Source: Actinomycetes bacterium (GTDB taxonomy: Bacteria; Actinomycetota; Actinomycetes; Mycobacteriales; Mycobacteriaceae). Taken from it: DNA of 64,000 nt. Below the pieces are notes generated by a model. The model was not told where the DNA came from. It saw only the letters and a list, made by a program, of their open reading frames with translations, and did no database searches. The stretch lies in NCBI GenBank assembly GCA_022601275.1, contig JAHZIT010000005.1:21777-85776 (forward strand). The letters run 5' to 3'. Both the position numbers and the translations under genes were made by a program. Shown in pieces: positions 1 to 10,351 of this stretch. How positions within the stretch are numbered: the stretch's first letter is position 1; the number at the start of each line of letters is the position of its first letter.

Positions 1-86
1 TTACGCCGAGACCGCCTGAGAGTGGGCGCCGCGTACCGATTTCGGGGACCCGCTCGAACCCCCTGAGCGCCGGCGACGCACAGACC

Positions 87-557
87 TCAGACCAGGTACT
101 GCGCGGTGCTGCCTGACAACGGCATGCCCGGCATGCCCAGCTTGCGATGGTCCCAGCTGCGCATACGGGACGGCAGGACCCGCACACAGATGCGGTTGTT
201 CATCATCTGATCGACGAAGGGCCGCATCTCTTCGGTGTAAGGGCCGGTGTAGCGCTCCCAGACGCTGATGCCTACGCGCAGGTTGGTGTCAGGGTCGTCG
301 ACGATCTCGGCCTGCCCATCGATCGACACGCCACGCAGCGTGTCGTAGGTCTGGCCATCTTCGATCATCACGGTGATGGTCGGGTCGCGGCGCAGGTTGA
401 CCGCCTTCTGCGACTTGGCCTTGGTTTCGAACCAGATCTCTCCGTCCAGCACCGCGTACCACATCGCGACCAGGTGCGGTCGGCCACCGGGCAGCACTGT
501 GGCCATGGTGGCGGTGCGGCTACGTTCGATGAATTCGGCGATCTCGTCCTCGGACAT
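87..557 (-). CDS. PPOX-class (pyridoxamine 5'-phosphate oxidase-like / F420-dependent) oxidoreductase
   Basis: ORF 87..686; family-like segment MATVLPGGRPHLVAMWYAVLDGEIWFETKAKSQKAVNLRRDP; internal ATG (MSEDEIAEF) at 557 chosen as start, a GTG at 587 is also possible. Confidence 0.8.
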   Translation of the reverse strand: MSEDEIAEFIERSRTATMATVLPGGRPHLVAMWYAVLDGEIWFETKAKSQKAVNLRRDPTITVMIEDGQTYDTLRGVSIDGQAEIVDDPDTNLRVGISVWERYTGPYTEEMRPFVDQMMNNRICVRVLPSRMRSWDHRKLGMPGMPLSGSTAQYLV

Positions 558-847
558 GACGATCTTCGAGCGTTCTTTGTTGCCCACGTTCCCGATACTT
601 TCAGGCCGCTGCGGCGGCCGGTTCCCGGGGCGGGGACAAACGACCGGACCGTGCGCGCCGGCGTCCGAGCGCCCGGCGGTGGGCACCCATCCACCAGAAC
701 TCGACCTTGCCCTCCTTCCCGGCGGTCTCGACGTCCCACCGCCTGTTCACCACCGATTCACCTTCTCTCCATGCGCTTTGGCGAGAGTGCGGGTGTGGAT
801 ATCCGCCGCGGGGCCCGTGCCGCGGAACCACCCATCAAAGGAGAGTC

Positions 848-2215
848 ATGTCCTCGACCACCAACGCCCCCCAGGAGCTGCGGGATGTGCTGGCAGACGG
901 GCAGATTGCGAACTGGCTCAAAGCGGTGCCGTTACCCGCCGAGCGCAGTCGGCAGCTGGCCAAGCTCAGCAGGTCCGAGCTGCGACAGCTCGGGGTGATC
1001 CTGGATGTGGAGACAGCAGAGGATCTGTTGGACTCCGTCGACTACGACCTGGCGGCGCGCACTGTCTCCGCGTTGGATCCCGCTGTCGCCGCTCCCCTGG
1101 TCGACGGCCTCGACACCGACCACGCCACCGAGGTGCTGCGTGAGATGAAAGACCCGGCGCGCGAGGCGGTCCTCTCGGCGCTGCCGGCCGAGCGCGCCTC
1201 CGCGCTGCGCGCGCTGCAGGAGTGGCCCAAGGATTCCGCGGCCGCGCACATGGTGCCCGAGGCGCTGCTCGTCGCACCCGGCACCCCTGCCGCACAGGCC
1301 ATCGCCGAGGTGCGTCAGGACGCGGCCGCACTGCGCGCCGATTCCCGGACCGGGGCCTACATCTACGTGACCGACGCCGACCGTCACCTACTCGGTGTGG
1401 TGGCGTTTCGCGACCTGGTGCTGGCCGAAGCCGATCAGCGAGTGTCGGAACTGATGAGCGACGACGTGCGATGGGTCTCAGCCTTGACCGACGCCGAGGA
1501 GGCCGCCCAGGCGCTCGATGATTTCAATCTGGTGGCGGTGCCCGTCGTCGATGGCGACCAGCGCCTACTGGGCATCCTGACCGAATCCACCGCGGCCGAC
1601 ATCGCCGAGCAAGAAGCCACCGAGGACGCTGAACGGCAGGGCGGTTCGGCGCCGCTGGAATTGCCCTACCTGCGGGCGTCTCCGTGGCTGCTTTGGCGCA
1701 AGCGAATCGGCTGGCTGCTCCTGTTGTTCGCCGCCGAGGCTTACACGGGCACGGTGTTACGGGCGTTCGAAGACGAGATGGAAGCCGTGGTGGCCCTGGC
1801 CTTCTTCATCCCGTTGCTGATCGGCACCGGCGGCAATACCGGAACGCAGATCACCACGACGCTGGTGCGGGCGATGGCTGTCGGCGACGTGCGACTACGT
1901 GATGTACCGGCGATACTCGCCAAGGAGTTGTCGACCGGTGTGCTGATCGCTGTGACGATGGCGCTGGCAGCACTCATCCGGGCGTGGATGCTTGGGGTGG
2001 GGCCGGAGGTAACCCTGACCGTCTCCCTGACTGTCGGCGCGATCGTGCTGTGGGCCGCGTTCATCGCGTCGATCCTGCCGCCGGTGCTCAAGAAGGTCGG
2101 GATCGACCCTGCGCTCGTCTCGTCTCCGCTCATCGCTACCGTCGTCGACGGCACCGGGTTGATGATCTACTTCTGGATCGCGCATCTGACGCTGTCGCAA
2201 TTACAGGGTCTGTAG
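848..2215 (+). CDS. mgtE: Magnesium transporter MgtE (MgtE_N, CBS pair, C-terminal membrane domain)
   Basis: N-terminal MgtE repeats, CBS-like segments, PLLIGTGGNTGTQITTTLVRAMAVGDV membrane motif; start MSSTTNAPQEL at 848 preceded by aaaggag. Confidence 0.9.
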   Translation: MSSTTNAPQELRDVLADGQIANWLKAVPLPAERSRQLAKLSRSELRQLGVILDVETAEDLLDSVDYDLAARTVSALDPAVAAPLVDGLDTDHATEVLREMKDPAREAVLSALPAERASALRALQEWPKDSAAAHMVPEALLVAPGTPAAQAIAEVRQDAAALRADSRTGAYIYVTDADRHLLGVVAFRDLVLAEADQRVSELMSDDVRWVSALTDAEEAAQALDDFNLVAVPVVDGDQRLLGILTESTAADIAEQEATEDAERQGGSAPLELPYLRASPWLLWRKRIGWLLLLFAAEAYTGTVLRAFEDEMEAVVALAFFIPLLIGTGGNTGTQITTTLVRAMAVGDVRLRDVPAILAKELSTGVLIAVTMALAALIRAWMLGVGPEVTLTVSLTVGAIVLWAAFIASILPPVLKKVGIDPALVSSPLIATVVDGTGLMIYFWIAHLTLSQLQGL

Positions 2216-2257
2216 CCGTTGCCCCCGTCTGCGAGCACCCCATCGCGGTCTGACCGC

Positions 2258-3703
2258 TCAGTCGCCGCCGACGCCAGCGGGATCGGCGACCCGGCGCACC
2301 CAGATATCACCCTCGAGGGTTCCCGGTAGCCCTGCTTCGTCGGCGATGAACACGGGATTCTGTCCTGCTTCTGCCTGTCGGTGGTAGTCCTTGATGGCGG
2401 CGAACGCCCACTTGCCCAACAGACAGATTGCGACCAGGTTGACCAGCGCCATGCAGCCCATCGCCACGTCGGCGAGCGCCCACACCAAGGTCAGCTCCGA
2501 TAGCGCGCCCACGGCGATCGCCATCAGCACAAAGACCCGGAAGACGTTGATCGTCATTCCCCGAGCGCCGAGAAAGAACAGGTTGATCTCGGCGTAGACG
2601 TAATTGCCGAGCACCGATGAGAAGGCGAAGACGAAGACCAGCACCACCATCAGCGATACGGTCCAGGAGCCAAGGCCTTGGGCGACTGCGGCCTGAGTGA
2701 GGGTCGCCCCCTCTACCCGGGTGGGGGTCGACGGATCGTAGATGTCGGGTCCCGACACGAGGATGATGAACGCCGTCGCCGTGCAGATGACCATGGTGTC
2801 GACGAAGACGCCCAGCGACTGGATCAGACCCTGCTTGACCGGGTGGGAGACGGTGGCCGTGGCGGCCACGTTGGGCGCGCTGCCCATGCCGGCCTCGTTG
2901 GAGAACAGTCCGCGCTTGACGCCGTTGAGCATTGCTGCGGCGATACCGCCGGCGAAACCGCCGGCCATTTCGGTGAACCCGAACGCGCCCCCGATGATCT
3001 GGGTCAGCACTTCGGGGAGGAAGTCGATGTTGACCGCCACGATCACCATGGCCAAACCCGCGTAGGCCAGGGCCATCAGTGGCAGCACGATCTCAGCGAT
3101 TCGTGCCACCCGCTTGACGCCGCCGAAGAGCACCGGGGCGGCCAAGACGAGCAGGCCCGCCGTCGTCCAGCCGACTTCGACCGTGTACGAAACGTTGAGC
3201 ACCGCGGCGATGGCATTGGCCTGCACCATGTTGAACGCGATACCGAACGTAAAGATCAACAGGACGGCGAAGATGATGCCGCCGGTTCGCGATCCCAGGC
3301 CGCGCTGAATGTAGAAAGCTGGACCGCCGCGGAACGACCCGTCGCCGGCCCGGACCTTGAAGATCTGGCCGAGGGTCGCCTCGATCAGAGCGGTAGCCAT
3401 CCCGATCGCCGCGACCACCCACATCCAGAAGATCGATCCGGGTCCCCCCACAGTCAGCGCGATCGCGACGCCGGCGATGTTTCCGGTGCCGACGCGGGAG
3501 GCCAGTCCGACGCAGAACGCCTGGAACGACGAAATCCCTTCGCCGTGCGTGCGCGAGTGGGTGAGCTGGCCCAGCATCTTTTTGACGTAGCGGATCTGGA
3601 TGAAGCGGGTGCGGATGGTGAAGTAGATGCCGACCGCGACCAGCAGATACACCAGGATGTAGCTGTAGAGCACATCGCCGACAGCTCCGATCAGCTCTTC
3701 CAT
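2258..3703 (-). CDS. Alanine/glycine:cation symporter (AGCS family)
   Basis: FQAFCVGLASRVGTGNIAGVAIALTVGGPGSIFWMW and GVKRGLFSNEAGMGSAPN motifs typical of AGCS. Confidence 0.92.
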   Translation of the reverse strand: MEELIGAVGDVLYSYILVYLLVAVGIYFTIRTRFIQIRYVKKMLGQLTHSRTHGEGISSFQAFCVGLASRVGTGNIAGVAIALTVGGPGSIFWMWVVAAIGMATALIEATLGQIFKVRAGDGSFRGGPAFYIQRGLGSRTGGIIFAVLLIFTFGIAFNMVQANAIAAVLNVSYTVEVGWTTAGLLVLAAPVLFGGVKRVARIAEIVLPLMALAYAGLAMVIVAVNIDFLPEVLTQIIGGAFGFTEMAGGFAGGIAAAMLNGVKRGLFSNEAGMGSAPNVAATATVSHPVKQGLIQSLGVFVDTMVICTATAFIILVSGPDIYDPSTPTRVEGATLTQAAVAQGLGSWTVSLMVVLVFVFAFSSVLGNYVYAEINLFFLGARGMTINVFRVFVLMAIAVGALSELTLVWALADVAMGCMALVNLVAICLLGKWAFAAIKDYHRQAEAGQNPVFIADEAGLPGTLEGDIWVRRVADPAGVGGD

Positions 3704-3851
3704 GACCACTCCCGATGTCTTTTTAGGTAAACGCGGTCGGATCATCCTGTCACCGCGGCACCGATACCGCGCGATAAGTTGATCGATCCGATTCCCCCGC
3801 CTGGCTGATGGGCGGCTACGCTTCCCAATCGTCCATCGTCAGAGGAGTCAT

Positions 3852-5075
3852 GTGCTATCGCCCGAGTCCACCGAAATCGTCAAGGCGACCGCCGGCGTCG
3901 TCGCCGAGAACTCCGTCGCAATCACCGAGCGGTTCTACCCGCATATGTTCGCCGCGCATCCCGAGTTGATGCGCGTGTTCAACAAGGCGAATCAGGCGAT
4001 CGGTGAGCAACCGCGTGCCCTGGCTGCCAGCGTTGTGGCATATGCCGTGCAACTGATCGACCCGGACGCGCCTGACTTCGGCCCGATCCTGCGCCGGATC
4101 GCCCACAAGCACGTGTCGTTGGGGATCAAGTCCTACGAGTACCCGATAGTCGGACACCACCTGATGTGGGCCATCGGTGACGTGCTCGGCGACGCGGTGA
4201 CCCCCGAAGTCGCGGCTGCCTGGGACGAAGTCTATTGGCTCTTCGGCTGTCAGCTCATTGCCGAGGAAGCGCGCCTGTACGCGCTAGGGGGTACCGATCC
4301 TGAGCATCCGTGGCACAAGTACCGGATCGTCGAGCGGATCGACGAGAACCCCGACGTTTTCTCCCTCCTCCTCGCCCCGGTTGACGGCACGGCCCCCGAG
4401 CATTCGACCGGCCAATACGTCGCGATCGCCGTCGACCTGCCCAACGGTGAGCGACAACCGCGGCAGTACACCATCTCGTCCGGGCCGCGGGGCGACTCGC
4501 TGCGGGTGACCATCAAGCGCGTCCGCGGCCTCCACGGGGCCCCGGATGGCCAGGTCTCGAACTGGCTGGGCGACAACGCGAAACCCGGCATGCTGCTGGA
4601 CGTCTCGCAGCCCAGCGGTGACCTGGTGCTCGAGGAGTCGGACGGTCCGCTGGTTCTCGTGTCGGCGGGCATCGGGATCACCCCGATCGCCGCGATCGTC
4701 GAGGATCTGTCACGTCGCCAGCCTGACCGGCAGGTGCGAATATTCCATGCCGACGTGTCGCACACCAGCCACGCACTCTACGACCACCTTCGCCGCCAGG
4801 TGCTCTCGATGGGAGACGCCAAGGCGCAGAACTGGTATGAGGAGGACGCCGAATCCGCACCCACTCTGTATCCGGCCTTACCCGGGTTCATGGACCTGTC
4901 GGACATCGAAATCCCCGCAGATGCAACAGTATTCATGTGCGGTCCGTTGCCGTTCATGCAGGCGACCCGCAAGACCCTGCTCGGCAAGGGCGTCTCCGCC
5001 GAACGAATCCACTACGAAGTCTTCGGTCCCGACCTGTGGGCCAACAACCCCGACAACGCGGAGACCACCGCGTAG
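3852..5075 (+). CDS. hmp: Flavohemoprotein (globin + FAD/NAD reductase domains)
   Basis: Globin N-terminus, then RQYTISSGPRGDSLRVTIKR and VSAGIGITPIAAIVEDL; GTG start with upstream gagga. Confidence 0.9.
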   Translation: MLSPESTEIVKATAGVVAENSVAITERFYPHMFAAHPELMRVFNKANQAIGEQPRALAASVVAYAVQLIDPDAPDFGPILRRIAHKHVSLGIKSYEYPIVGHHLMWAIGDVLGDAVTPEVAAAWDEVYWLFGCQLIAEEARLYALGGTDPEHPWHKYRIVERIDENPDVFSLLLAPVDGTAPEHSTGQYVAIAVDLPNGERQPRQYTISSGPRGDSLRVTIKRVRGLHGAPDGQVSNWLGDNAKPGMLLDVSQPSGDLVLEESDGPLVLVSAGIGITPIAAIVEDLSRRQPDRQVRIFHADVSHTSHALYDHLRRQVLSMGDAKAQNWYEEDAESAPTLYPALPGFMDLSDIEIPADATVFMCGPLPFMQATRKTLLGKGVSAERIHYEVFGPDLWANNPDNAETTA

Positions 5076-5108
5076 AGGCGGTTCAGGAGACGGGATGATC
5101 CCGTTTGA

Positions 5109-5774
5109 TCACCCGGCTCCAAGCCCGGCGTGCAGGTTTTTTGCCGTCGGTGAGGTAGGCACCGTCGCCGGGTCGGGATAGGTGCGAAGTACCCGATCGG
5201 CGGTGCCCGAGCTGGTGACGGTGAACCAATAGTGCTCGTTCTTGAAGTGGTGGAGCCGGTGATCGCGGTAGATCGCCCGATACATGCGCGTCTTCGGTTT
5301 GTAGTCGCTATGGATGAGATAGTGGCTCCACTCGTAGACCAAACCGAGCACGGTCAGGAATCCGAGGAAGGTCAGGCCCAGGCCCGGGCGCGGAAACGCC
5401 AGCAGCGCAATCGCAATGGCCAGCGGCAGCACCCACAGCAGCGCCGGCCAGGGAATGAATATCTCCGGCACGCTGCGCGGAGCCAGATGGTGTTCCCGAT
5501 GCTTACGGGCCAGCAAGGAGTCGATGGTCAGCCGCCCGACGCGTCGTGGCCGCCAGTGCAGGATGAAGACGTGGATGATCCATTCGAAGAATGGGAACAC
5601 AGCCACCATCACCACCGGGACCAGCGCGTCGGTGTACTGCCAGTCGCCGACGGCGATTCGCGCGGTAACCGCGCCGACGAGGGTGGCGAGGATCATCCAG
5701 GGCGATGGATAGGTCCAGAATTCACGCCGGGCGTCACTGAGGGTAAAGGCCTTTCGTGCGGTCGCAGTGCTCAT
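5109..5774 (-). CDS. Fatty acid hydroxylase / sterol desaturase superfamily membrane protein
   Basis: Histidine clusters [26 protein letters not shown] with hydrophobic segments. Confidence 0.8.
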   Translation of the reverse strand: MSTATARKAFTLSDARREFWTYPSPWMILATLVGAVTARIAVGDWQYTDALVPVVMVAVFPFFEWIIHVFILHWRPRRVGRLTIDSLLARKHREHHLAPRSVPEIFIPWPALLWVLPLAIAIALLAFPRPGLGLTFLGFLTVLGLVYEWSHYLIHSDYKPKTRMYRAIYRDHRLHHFKNEHYWFTVTSSGTADRVLRTYPDPATVPTSPTAKNLHAGLGAG

Positions 5775-6493
5775 CGAGGTTCCTCCATGGATGTGAACAC
5801 GGCACTCAGCGCCGTGGTTGCGGGTTCGAGTAGGTCCAGCGCGGCTGCTTTCGCAGCGGGGGCGTCGCCGCGCGAGATCGCCTCAGCGAGTGCGCGGTAG
5901 GCCTGCGGACGGCCGACTTCGGCTGCCATGACGGCCGCGAGTGCGGGAAGCGCGGGCTCGTAGGCGGCGCGAAGGGTGTTGTACATGAGCCGGAATGTGA
6001 TCGAGTCCGCACCGTCGACGACGTGGTCCCAGAACGTCAGCGCGTGACGCTGCCGCTCAACCTGATCCGTCTCTGTCTCGAGGGCGCGCACCGCCTCGTC
6101 GAGCAACGCTGGCAACTCCGGCCGGCGTCGCTGAGCGGCGAGTTCGGCAACCTTGGGCCCGTTGTGCAGGCGTGCTTCGACGATGCTCCGTGCGACGCTG
6201 ACGTCGAGCTGTCCGCTCCGCAGCAGCAGGCGGGGCAACAGGTCCAGTCCGGCGTGCCGGCGGAAGTCGCGCACGGTGGTGGCATCACCCTGACGGACTT
6301 CGACCAGACCGGCGGCCGAGACCCGCTTGATTGCTTCGCGCACGGCAGGGCGCGACACCCCGAGCACCTCGGCGAGCCGACGCTCGCTGGGCAACGTCTG
6401 GCCCGGTTGCATTTCCCCGCTGAGCACCTCGGCCACGATCTGCTCGAACACGTCTTCGGGTACAGATCTGCGGTTCACCGGCTGTAGTGCCAT
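5771..6493 (-). CDS. GntR-family transcriptional regulator, FadR subfamily (FCD domain)
   Basis: N-terminal w[51 protein letters not shown]; all-helical C-terminus. Confidence 0.9.
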   Translation of the reverse strand: MALQPVNRRSVPEDVFEQIVAEVLSGEMQPGQTLPSERRLAEVLGVSRPAVREAIKRVSAAGLVEVRQGDATTVRDFRRHAGLDLLPRLLLRSGQLDVSVARSIVEARLHNGPKVAELAAQRRRPELPALLDEAVRALETETDQVERQRHALTFWDHVVDGADSITFRLMYNTLRAAYEPALPALAAVMAAEVGRPQAYRALAEAISRGDAPAAKAAALDLLEPATTALSAVFTSMEEPR

Positions 6494-6527
6494 GCCTCAG
6501 CATGGCCCACATACCGGCCAGACGTCA

Positions 6528-6542
6528 AGTGGTCATACCACT
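6528..6542. promoter_or_regulatory. Candidate FadR-type operator agTGGTcatACCAct
   Basis: Perfect inverted repeat AGTGGT-CAT-ACCACT matching TGGTnnnACCA, 35 nt upstream of the GntR start codon. Confidence 0.65.
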
Positions 6543-7462
6543 GCAGGTGGGTGCCGGCCCCGGAGTCGAGCGAAGATGTCGTCGCCGAGCGATCCAGGTG
6601 CGCCGATCGCAACCAGGCGGGCGCCAGATCGGGTCGGCCCCCCGTCACGAGGGGTCACCCGGATCCGGGTGCCGACGACCTGGACAGTGCAGGCTGCGGG
6701 CCCATCGCCGGTGAGTTCGGCGACACCCTTGACCCGCAGCAGTCCCTGCGGGAGCGAGTTCAGCCAGTCATGGAGGACTGCCGGGTCGAGGGGCTCAGCA
6801 GATGCGAAACTCTGGGTGTCCAGTTCGGTATGCGAAGGACCCGCGCCGTCGAAATGCCCGGCAGGTGATGCCGGCGTTTGCAGCGGTCCCAGAATCACCT
6901 CCAGCGGCACCGCGCCGCGCACGGCTTCGACGGCGGGAACCCCCGGCGCCCGCTCCGAGATGAAATTCCGAATAGCGGCCCGCTCGGGACCGTCGATCTC
7001 GTCGACCTTGTTGATGACGAGTAGATCGGCACTCTTGAGTTGCTCGCCGACGGTGTCCCCCACGTAGCGATCGGCCACCTGCCTGCGCACCGCGACAGCG
7101 TCGACAACCACCAGCGTTCCGTCGAGTCGCAATCCCGGCCCGCCGGCTGCGCCGGCGATGCGCCGCGGAAGTGAAACCCCGCTGGCCTCAACGAGAATCT
7201 GGTCCGGGGGCGTCGGAAGTTTGCGCAGCACCTGAAGCGCTTCGGTGAGCCCTCCGCCCAGGCTGCAGCAGATACATCCGTTGCGCAGACTGATCGTGTC
7301 GGTCCCGGCGGATTCGATCAACTCTGCATCGATGTCGAGGTCACCGAAGTCGTTGACGAGTACGGCCAGCCGCAGTCCCCGATTAGCCCGCAGCACGTGA
7401 TTGACCAGCGTCGTCTTACCCGCGCCAAGAGCTCCCCCGATCACCGTGATGGGGATGCTCAA
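6533..7462 (-). CDS. CobW/G3E-family GTPase (metallochaperone type)
   Basis: P-loop GGALGAGKTTLVNHVL; CICCSLGGGL (CxCC motif); NKVDEID. Confidence 0.92.
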   Translation of the reverse strand: MSIPITVIGGALGAGKTTLVNHVLRANRGLRLAVLVNDFGDLDIDAELIESAGTDTISLRNGCICCSLGGGLTEALQVLRKLPTPPDQILVEASGVSLPRRIAGAAGGPGLRLDGTLVVVDAVAVRRQVADRYVGDTVGEQLKSADLLVINKVDEIDGPERAAIRNFISERAPGVPAVEAVRGAVPLEVILGPLQTPASPAGHFDGAGPSHTELDTQSFASAEPLDPAVLHDWLNSLPQGLLRVKGVAELTGDGPAACTVQVVGTRIRVTPRDGGPTRSGARLVAIGAPGSLGDDIFARLRGRHPPAVV

Positions 7463-7516
7463 GCTGGTCGCGCCTTCGAACAGGGCCTCGTCGGCGCCGG
7501 GGCGGCACCCATCGGC

Positions 7517-9175
7517 CTAGCCGTTTCCCGGTGCTGGTCGCGGAACACCGCCAACCACGGTGCCCCAGATTCCGATGTCCCGGATTTCATCGGGCGCCAC
7601 GGCCAGTGGATCCTCGTCCAGAACCGCGAAATCAGCGAACTTCCCCGGTTCGATCGAACCGATTTCGGAGTCCCACTTGTGTTGATAGGCCCCCCCGAGG
7701 GTCACCGCCCGCAAGGCGTCCCCGACACTGACCCGCTCAGGTTCCCCCAGCACCCTTCCCGACGCGCTCAGCCGATTGACCGCGCACCACGCCGAGTGCA
7801 AGCCGCCGAGCGGGGTTATCGGTGCGTCGCTGTGGAAGGACAGCGGGACGCCTTCTCGCAGCGCCGTCGCGGCAGCCTCCATGCCGTCGGCTCGATCCGG
7901 TCCAACCACCATCGAGGCGTGCTGATCGCCCCAGAAATAGATGTGGTTGGAGAAGACGTTCGCGCACATTCCCAGCGCCTTCATCCGCCGGTACTGGTCG
8001 GGCTGGGTGAACTGCGAGTGCTGCACGGTGTGGCGGTGGTCGAATCGCGGCGCCACCGTCAGCGCATGCTCGACCGCATCGAGGAAGGCGTCGACGGCGA
8101 GCGTCCCGTTGCAGTGGCAATGGATGATGTGGCCTTCGCGGTGGTATGCCTCCACGACGGCGGGCAGTTCGTGCGGATCGATGTTCCAGATACCCTGGGG
8201 CGCACCGTTGAAGTAGCCGGGGAATCGAAAGCAGGCGGTAAAGCCCTGCGGTGATCCGTCGAGCACCAGCTTGATCCCCGGGTATCGCAGTTTGTCGGTG
8301 TTATCGGCCGCGAACTGCGCCGAAACCCGCGCCGCTTCGGCCGGATCCGTTGGTCCGCCCAGTGCCGTACACGCCAGAATCGACACTCGCGCCGGGTAGC
8401 TCGGATCGTTGACCACCCTCGACCACAGCGCCCGCTTGGCGGGGTCGTAGACGCCCGCCGACGCCAGTTCTCCGAGCGCCGTGACGCCGGCATTGCGCGC
8501 CTCCTCAGCCCAGGCCTTCATCGCCAGTTCGTCGTTCGCGGCAGAGATGAAAGCGCCCATCCCTTCCGGCGCACACGCCATCGCCGCGAGTTCCTGCAGC
8601 ACCCCGGTCGGCTTCCCGTCGTCTCCCTTCAGCACGCCCTCGACGTCAGTCTCGGGCCCGATGCCCTCCAGCGCCATCATCGCTGTGTTGACAACTGCGA
8701 CATGCCCGCTGGCGTGCTGCACGAAGACCGGCCGTTCGGTGGACACCTGGTCGAGGTCGCGGGCGGTGAACTCGAATCCGGCTGGAAAGTAGATCGGGTC
8801 GAATCCCCAGCCGATCAGCGGCTCCTTAGGGTCCTGCAGCGCCGCCTCGGCTGCTCTGAGACGGTCGATGACTTCGCCCTTTGAGCGCAGCCCCGGGCAG
8901 AGCGTTCCGTCGGGAGCCTTGCGATCGAACCAGCCGAGAAACGGCCAGCGCCACATCGCGCCGGCATGGACGTGCGCGTGGGCCTCCACCATCCCCGGCA
9001 TCAGGACCTTGGTCTCGAAGGTGCCGTCCACGGTGTGCTCGCCCCATCCGGCGAGCTCGTCGACGGTACCGACGCCGACAACCCGGCCATCGCGGACGGC
9101 CACCGCCTCGACGCTCGGGCGATAGGGATACATCGTCTCGATGCGCTTGGCGGTGTAGATGGTCAGTGCGGTCAT
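7517..9175 (-). CDS. Metal-dependent amidohydrolase (YtcJ-like)
   Basis: MPGMVEAHAHVHAG, HCHCNGTLAVDAFLDAVE, SFHSDAPITPL, GSIEPGKFADFAVLDEDP; start MTALTIYTAKRI at 9175 within the longer ORF. Confidence 0.88.
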   Translation of the reverse strand: MTALTIYTAKRIETMYPYRPSVEAVAVRDGRVVGVGTVDELAGWGEHTVDGTFETKVLMPGMVEAHAHVHAGAMWRWPFLGWFDRKAPDGTLCPGLRSKGEVIDRLRAAEAALQDPKEPLIGWGFDPIYFPAGFEFTARDLDQVSTERPVFVQHASGHVAVVNTAMMALEGIGPETDVEGVLKGDDGKPTGVLQELAAMACAPEGMGAFISAANDELAMKAWAEEARNAGVTALGELASAGVYDPAKRALWSRVVNDPSYPARVSILACTALGGPTDPAEAARVSAQFAADNTDKLRYPGIKLVLDGSPQGFTACFRFPGYFNGAPQGIWNIDPHELPAVVEAYHREGHIIHCHCNGTLAVDAFLDAVEHALTVAPRFDHRHTVQHSQFTQPDQYRRMKALGMCANVFSNHIYFWGDQHASMVVGPDRADGMEAAATALREGVPLSFHSDAPITPLGGLHSAWCAVNRLSASGRVLGEPERVSVGDALRAVTLGGAYQHKWDSEIGSIEPGKFADFAVLDEDPLAVAPDEIRDIGIWGTVVGGVPRPAPGNG

Positions 9176-9350
9176 CGCGTCCTTCCCATGATGCCGGTGG
9201 GCATGGTTCGGTCCTGCTGCGCGAAACCTTACTGGCTGAGGGCCGCACCGATGAGCGATTGGGGCCGGGCGCCGGCGAGGCAGCCGCCCCCTCCCCGGGA
9301 ACCATCCCGGACTGACAAGGATCGAGCGCAAACCGCGCGAGGTGTGGACA

Positions 9351-10346
9351 ATGGGGATCGTGAAAGCCGCCAATGTTGCAGATACCGTGCTCGAAGCCAC
9401 CGTTGTGCCGAGTTTCAGTCGTATCGGGCCGGAGCTGCGTTCACGGCTCGATAACTGGACGAGCACCGACGCGTACCGGCTGGACGGGCGCGTGATCGTG
9501 ATCACGGGTGCAACATCAGGATTGGGTCTCGTCGCGGCACGGGCATGGCTGGTCGCGGGTGCAACGGTCGAGATCGTGGCCCGCAACCCTGAGAAGGCCG
9601 CGTCGACGGTGGCTCGGCTTCAGGACGAGATCGAGGGTGCGTCGGTGGCGGCGACGATCGGGGAGACTGCGGACCTTGACAGTCTGCGAGCAGTGGCGGC
9701 GACCCTGCGGGAACGTCACGACCGAATAGATGCCCTGGTGCACAACGCGGGCGCGCTCGACCTGACCCACAGCTACGCGGCGACGGGGGTCGAGCAGACA
9801 ATTGCGAGTCAAGTGGTAGGTCCGTTCTTGTTGAGCGCCCTGCTCTACGAGCCACTCATCGCGGCGGCGCCCGGGCGGATCGTATGGGTCTCGTCGGGCG
9901 GCATGTACACCGAGCCGCTTTCGGTGGACGGACTCACCATCGGTCCCGCCGGCTACCGCGGCAGCGTCGCCTACGCGCGCGCCAAGCGGGCGCAGGTAAC
10001 GCTCACCGAGATGATGGCCGAACGGGTCGACAGTTCCGAGTTGGTGGTTCAAGCAATGCATCCGGGCTGGGCCCTGACCCCCGGGGTCGAACGTTCGCTC
10101 CCGACCTTCCGTCGCTTGATGGGCCCGTTGCTGCGGACCGCCGAGCAGGGCGCGGACACCTTGGTGTGGCTGGCAGCCGACGACGGCCAGCCCTTGGCCG
10201 CCACGGGTAAGTTCTGGCTCGACCGGCGCGTGCGTTCGCTGCACAAGAGCAGGGCGACCCGCGCCGCGGACACTCCCGCCGAACGAACCCGCCTCTGGGA
10301 ATGGGTCACAGCCGCAGCCGGAACCGACTTTCCGCCCCAGGGGTGA
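9351..10346 (+). CDS. Short-chain dehydrogenase/reductase
   Basis: VIVITGATSGLGLVAARAW (TGxxxGxG), NAGALDL, YARAKRAQV (YxxxK). Confidence 0.9.
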   Translation: MGIVKAANVADTVLEATVVPSFSRIGPELRSRLDNWTSTDAYRLDGRVIVITGATSGLGLVAARAWLVAGATVEIVARNPEKAASTVARLQDEIEGASVAATIGETADLDSLRAVAATLRERHDRIDALVHNAGALDLTHSYAATGVEQTIASQVVGPFLLSALLYEPLIAAAPGRIVWVSSGGMYTEPLSVDGLTIGPAGYRGSVAYARAKRAQVTLTEMMAERVDSSELVVQAMHPGWALTPGVERSLPTFRRLMGPLLRTAEQGADTLVWLAADDGQPLAATGKFWLDRRVRSLHKSRATRAADTPAERTRLWEWVTAAAGTDFPPQG

Positions 10347-10351
10347 ACGCC

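Noticed and set aside
2678-3730. 350-aa + strand ORF antisense to the alanine symporter
   Set aside because: Asp/Gly/Arg-rich shadow translation, no start context, real gene on opposite strand.
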